Shown: piece after piece, positions 4,393 to 6,575 of the stretch
How the letters are laid out: each line of letters opens with the position of its first letter
Position numbering within the stretch: the first letter of the stretch is position 1
Source: Bacilli bacterium
Lineage (GTDB): Bacteria; Bacillota_I; Bacilli_A; ML615J-28; CAG-698
Length of the DNA: 6,575 nt
Assembly (NCBI GenBank): GCA_028693885.1
Contig: JAQUUM010000071.1
Span: forward strand, 1-6,575
Reading direction: 5' to 3'
Program-made: the position numbers and the translations under genes
The notes under the pieces: model-generated
The model's input: the letters and a program-made list of their open reading frames with translations, nothing else
The model's database searches: none
What the model was told of the DNA's origin: nothing

Positions 4393-6575
4393 ATGAAAAA
4401 GACAATATTTTTAGTTTTAATAGTAGCAACAGTTTTTTGTAATTTTATTATAGTGAATGCATTGGGCATTACATATGAATCAACTTTAGCTGAAATGAAT
4501 TCACAATATGTAATTAATGAGGAAGGCGAATTCAATACTTACACTAATAGTGAATCAGGTAATACAAATTTGGGGATATATAGTAATATTAATATTCATA
4601 ACTACCCTAGCAAAGATCTATGGGGAAAAGAAATTACCTATGAGAGACCTGGAACTGAATTTAAATTAGATGCAATTATATCTGGAGATGATCCTATAAT
4701 TAAATTTATACCTAGAGATTTATTTAGACACAGAGGTGAATACTTTTATGTAGGAGAAGAATATGCTTTTATAGTAAAAACTCAAGCTTTTCAAGGTGTT
4801 AATCTTGCTTTTAACATGCATAGCACGCAAGACATAAACACGGTAAATGAAATAGATGTAACTATTTTTGACATAAATTTAGAAAATGATGGCAGTAATT
4901 TATTAAAGCATAGTGTTAAGCCTTTATACACCTTTTCTTATATGTATTTTAGTGATTACTTTTTACAAAATAATCAAACAATAAGATTAAAACCTGATGT
5001 TGATTTTGCAACAGGACCAGCATCATGGTGGATTACTTATTTTACTTTTTCAAGTTCGACATTGGTAGATTATGATTTTGGCTTTGTTATGCCATATTTT
5101 TCTATTAAAATCGAAACTGATGAAAGCGGAGCGTGGGTTGGTTATAGTCAAAGCTTTGATAGGGCACAAAGAAATGTAGGAAAATATGCTATAAAAGATG
5201 TAGCTTCTTCAATCAAGTTAAAGAATATATGTCAGCCTAATGAGGATGACATGGTTGAATATGATTGGGAAAAAGATGAGGGATATAGAATAATTTTATC
5301 AAGAACTGAATATGTTGGTAAATCGATATCATATGATAGAAAAAAAGTAGATATTAGACAAATTATTCAATTGGCCACTTCGCTTGGTATTGAAAAATAT
5401 ATTGGTCCTGGTTGGTCAACTGCTTTTGATATTGGAACAGTAGCTTATGACACTATTTCAAGCCTTTTAAGTAAAAAAGAAATTGTTGAAGAAAATGTAT
5501 TTTTTGGTGACCCATATACTAGCTATAGAGGAATGACTAAAGAAGAACAAAAATCTTGGTATGAAACAAATGATTTTGATGAACTATATAAATTATGGAA
5601 ATTTGATGCTAAAGTTTTGCATACTGATATTAGTTTACCAGTAATATTTGAACCCCAAAAAGTGTCTTGGGAAAATAATAATGCTAGAAATATTTATTCA
5701 ACTGATTTTTATTATTATTTAACAAATGATGGAGAAGTTCAAAATATACTAATTGAAGAGATAGGTTTACAGGCTGTAATAAAAAATAATTTGGATTATG
5801 TCCAATTCGCAGTAGGTTCTTATGCTAAGCATAGTTATTTAGGTAATAAAAAAGAAAAAATATTAGAATTAGAAAAAAATCAAGATGGTTATGTTATTGA
5901 AGGAGAAAAAGATATTTTTTCTTTTACATCTGAATATTCTGGACTATATAAATTAGAATGTTTTTCTAATAATTTGATGAAAATAGAAGTTAGAAATGGG
6001 TCAAAATCTTTAGGAGAAGGCATTACTTCAAAAGAAATATTATTAGAAAAGGGGCAAAAATATGATTTTGAAGTTGAATATTGTAATGAAAATAATAAAG
6101 GGCGATTTAAAGTACAACTATCATTAAAGAAAATTAATCAGCTGTATGGCATAGATATTGATAACATTATGTTATCAAAAGATAATGAAGCAATAGTAAA
6201 GTTTGTTCCTACTGAATCGAAAATTTATGAATTATATTTCGCTGATATAAGAGTAAATCAAAATATATTAGAAGAGTTTATATTAGATTACAATACTTAT
6301 GCGAATAAATCGGCGACTATAAATAACTTTTTCTCATTATCATATGATCCAAATCAAAAAATAATAAGTTTTTTTAATGATGAAACATATGGACCAAAAT
6401 GGCAGTGGATGCTAGATTACATTATTGAAAAAGCCGAGAATCAAAGTTATACGAGATTAGATCTTTTGACAACTTCTCCTAACCATACTTATTATAGACT
6501 GAACATTCACGCATTTTTAAACGAAGCTATGTATAGTTCGGGTACTTACGTAAGTGCCAATTTTAGTAATATGTC
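4393..6575 (+). CDS. Large exported protein of unknown function (3' end beyond window)
   Basis: An open frame of 727 codons with no stop before the window ends. ATG 4393 has AGGAGG (4380-4385) seven bases upstream. Residues 1-23 form a signal peptide: KK, a hydrophobic core of about 17 residues, and a likely signal peptidase I cut after V-N-A23. C16 has Phe at -1, so a lipobox is unlikely. The mature part is hydrophilic and rich in Asn, Asp, Glu, Lys and Tyr, with Cys at 280, 523 and 564. Residues about 497-580 resemble a pre-peptidase C-terminal (PPC)-type beta-sandwich: a G-x-x-D-x-F-S-F-T-like opening, S-G-L-Y-K-L (516-521), then L-E-K-G-Q-K-Y-D-F-E-V. A similar strand pattern restarts at about 597 (E-A-I-V-K-F then I-Y-E-L-Y-F). 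A more hydrophobic stretch lies at about 337-359. No catalytic motif was recognised. It is probably a cell-surface or secreted adhesin or binding protein, but the C-terminal anchor cannot be seen. Confidence 0.88.
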   Translation, partial: MKKTIFLVLIVATVFCNFIIVNALGITYESTLAEMNSQYVINEEGEFNTYTNSESGNTNLGIYSNINIHNYPSKDLWGKEITYERPGTEFKLDAIISGDDPIIKFIPRDLFRHRGEYFYVGEEYAFIVKTQAFQGVNLAFNMHSTQDINTVNEIDVTIFDINLENDGSNLLKHSVKPLYTFSYMYFSDYFLQNNQTIRLKPDVDFATGPASWWITYFTFSSSTLVDYDFGFVMPYFSIKIETDESGAWVGYSQSFDRAQRNVGKYAIKDVASSIKLKNICQPNEDDMVEYDWEKDEGYRIILSRTEYVGKSISYDRKKVDIRQIIQLATSLGIEKYIGPGWSTAFDIGTVAYDTISSLLSKKEIVEENVFFGDPYTSYRGMTKEEQKSWYETNDFDELYKLWKFDAKVLHTDISLPVIFEPQKVSWENNNARNIYSTDFYYYLTNDGEVQNILIEEIGLQAVIKNNLDYVQFAVGSYAKHSYLGNKKEKILELEKNQDGYVIEGEKDIFSFTSEYSGLYKLECFSNNLMKIEVRNGSKSLGEGITSKEILLEKGQKYDFEVEYCNENNKGRFKVQLSLKKINQLYGIDIDNIMLSKDNEAIVKFVPTESKIYELYFADIRVNQNILEEFILDYNTYANKSATINNFFSLSYDPNQKIISFFNDETYGPKWQWMLDYIIEKAENQSYTRLDLLTTSPNHTYYRLNIHAFLNEAMYSSGTYVSANFSNM

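Noticed and set aside
4423..4440. Lipoprotein cysteine (C16) in the exported protein
   Set aside because: Phe at -1 does not fit a lipobox, and the residues after C16 stay hydrophobic up to a good V-N-A signal peptidase I site.
4164..4442. Frame of up to 92 codons on the plus strand across the leader
   Set aside because: Its TTG start is the -35 box and its ATG at 4191 is in the -10 box, so neither is transcribed from that promoter. It also runs into the signal-peptide region of the exported-protein gene in another frame.
4353..4535. 60-residue frame on the minus strand
   Set aside because: It overlaps the Shine-Dalgarno and signal-peptide region of the exported-protein gene and has no initiation signals of its own.
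1..6575. Mycoplasma-type code (TGA = Trp)
   Set aside because: Trp is encoded by TGG throughout, for example in thiT and the exported protein, and no in-frame TGA is needed to keep any gene open. TGA ends the cobalamin-binding gene.

Overview
The window is very AT-rich DNA from a low-GC Gram-positive type bacterium. TGG encodes Trp throughout and TGA ends the corrinoid-domain gene, so the standard bacterial code is used. Together with the rpsP-khpA pair, an ECF-type ThiT and a TPP riboswitch, this fits Acholeplasma/Izemoplasma-like Mollicutes or an Erysipelotrichia-like Firmicute better than a Mycoplasma or Spiroplasma, which read TGA as Trp. No species-level call can be made from the sequence alone.

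Left end (1-880, minus strand): a two-gene operon. A 215-residue cobalamin-binding protein with no DNA-binding domain is followed, with an ATGA stop/start overlap, by the N-terminus of an ABC-type membrane permease that runs off the window. Between this operon and the next lies a divergent intergenic region carrying a TPP riboswitch and an intrinsic terminator. These control thiT (1144-1767), the thiamine-binding subunit of an ECF transporter.

Middle (1768-3421): a roughly 360-nt AT-rich non-coding stretch, an AAA ATPase of the AAA_14/DUF4143 type with an odd translation-initiation region, and then a second, damaged copy of the last ~68 bp of thiT. The ATPase gene is therefore bracketed by direct repeats of the thiT 3' end. 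This is the most informative structural oddity in the window and suggests either insertion of the ATPase segment or collapse of a former thiT duplication.

Right (3422-6575): a consensus promoter starts immediately after the thiT remnant and drives rpsP and khpA, closed by a compact terminator whose stem overlaps the khpA stop codon. After ~130 nt of AT-rich DNA a second strong promoter opens a ~190-nt structured leader with a seven-G tract and a stable hairpin. It leads into a large gene for an exported protein (at least 727 residues, unfinished at the window end) that I cannot assign to a characterised family. One segment resembles a pre-peptidase C-terminal-type beta-sandwich. No rRNA, tRNA, CRISPR array or intact insertion sequence was seen.
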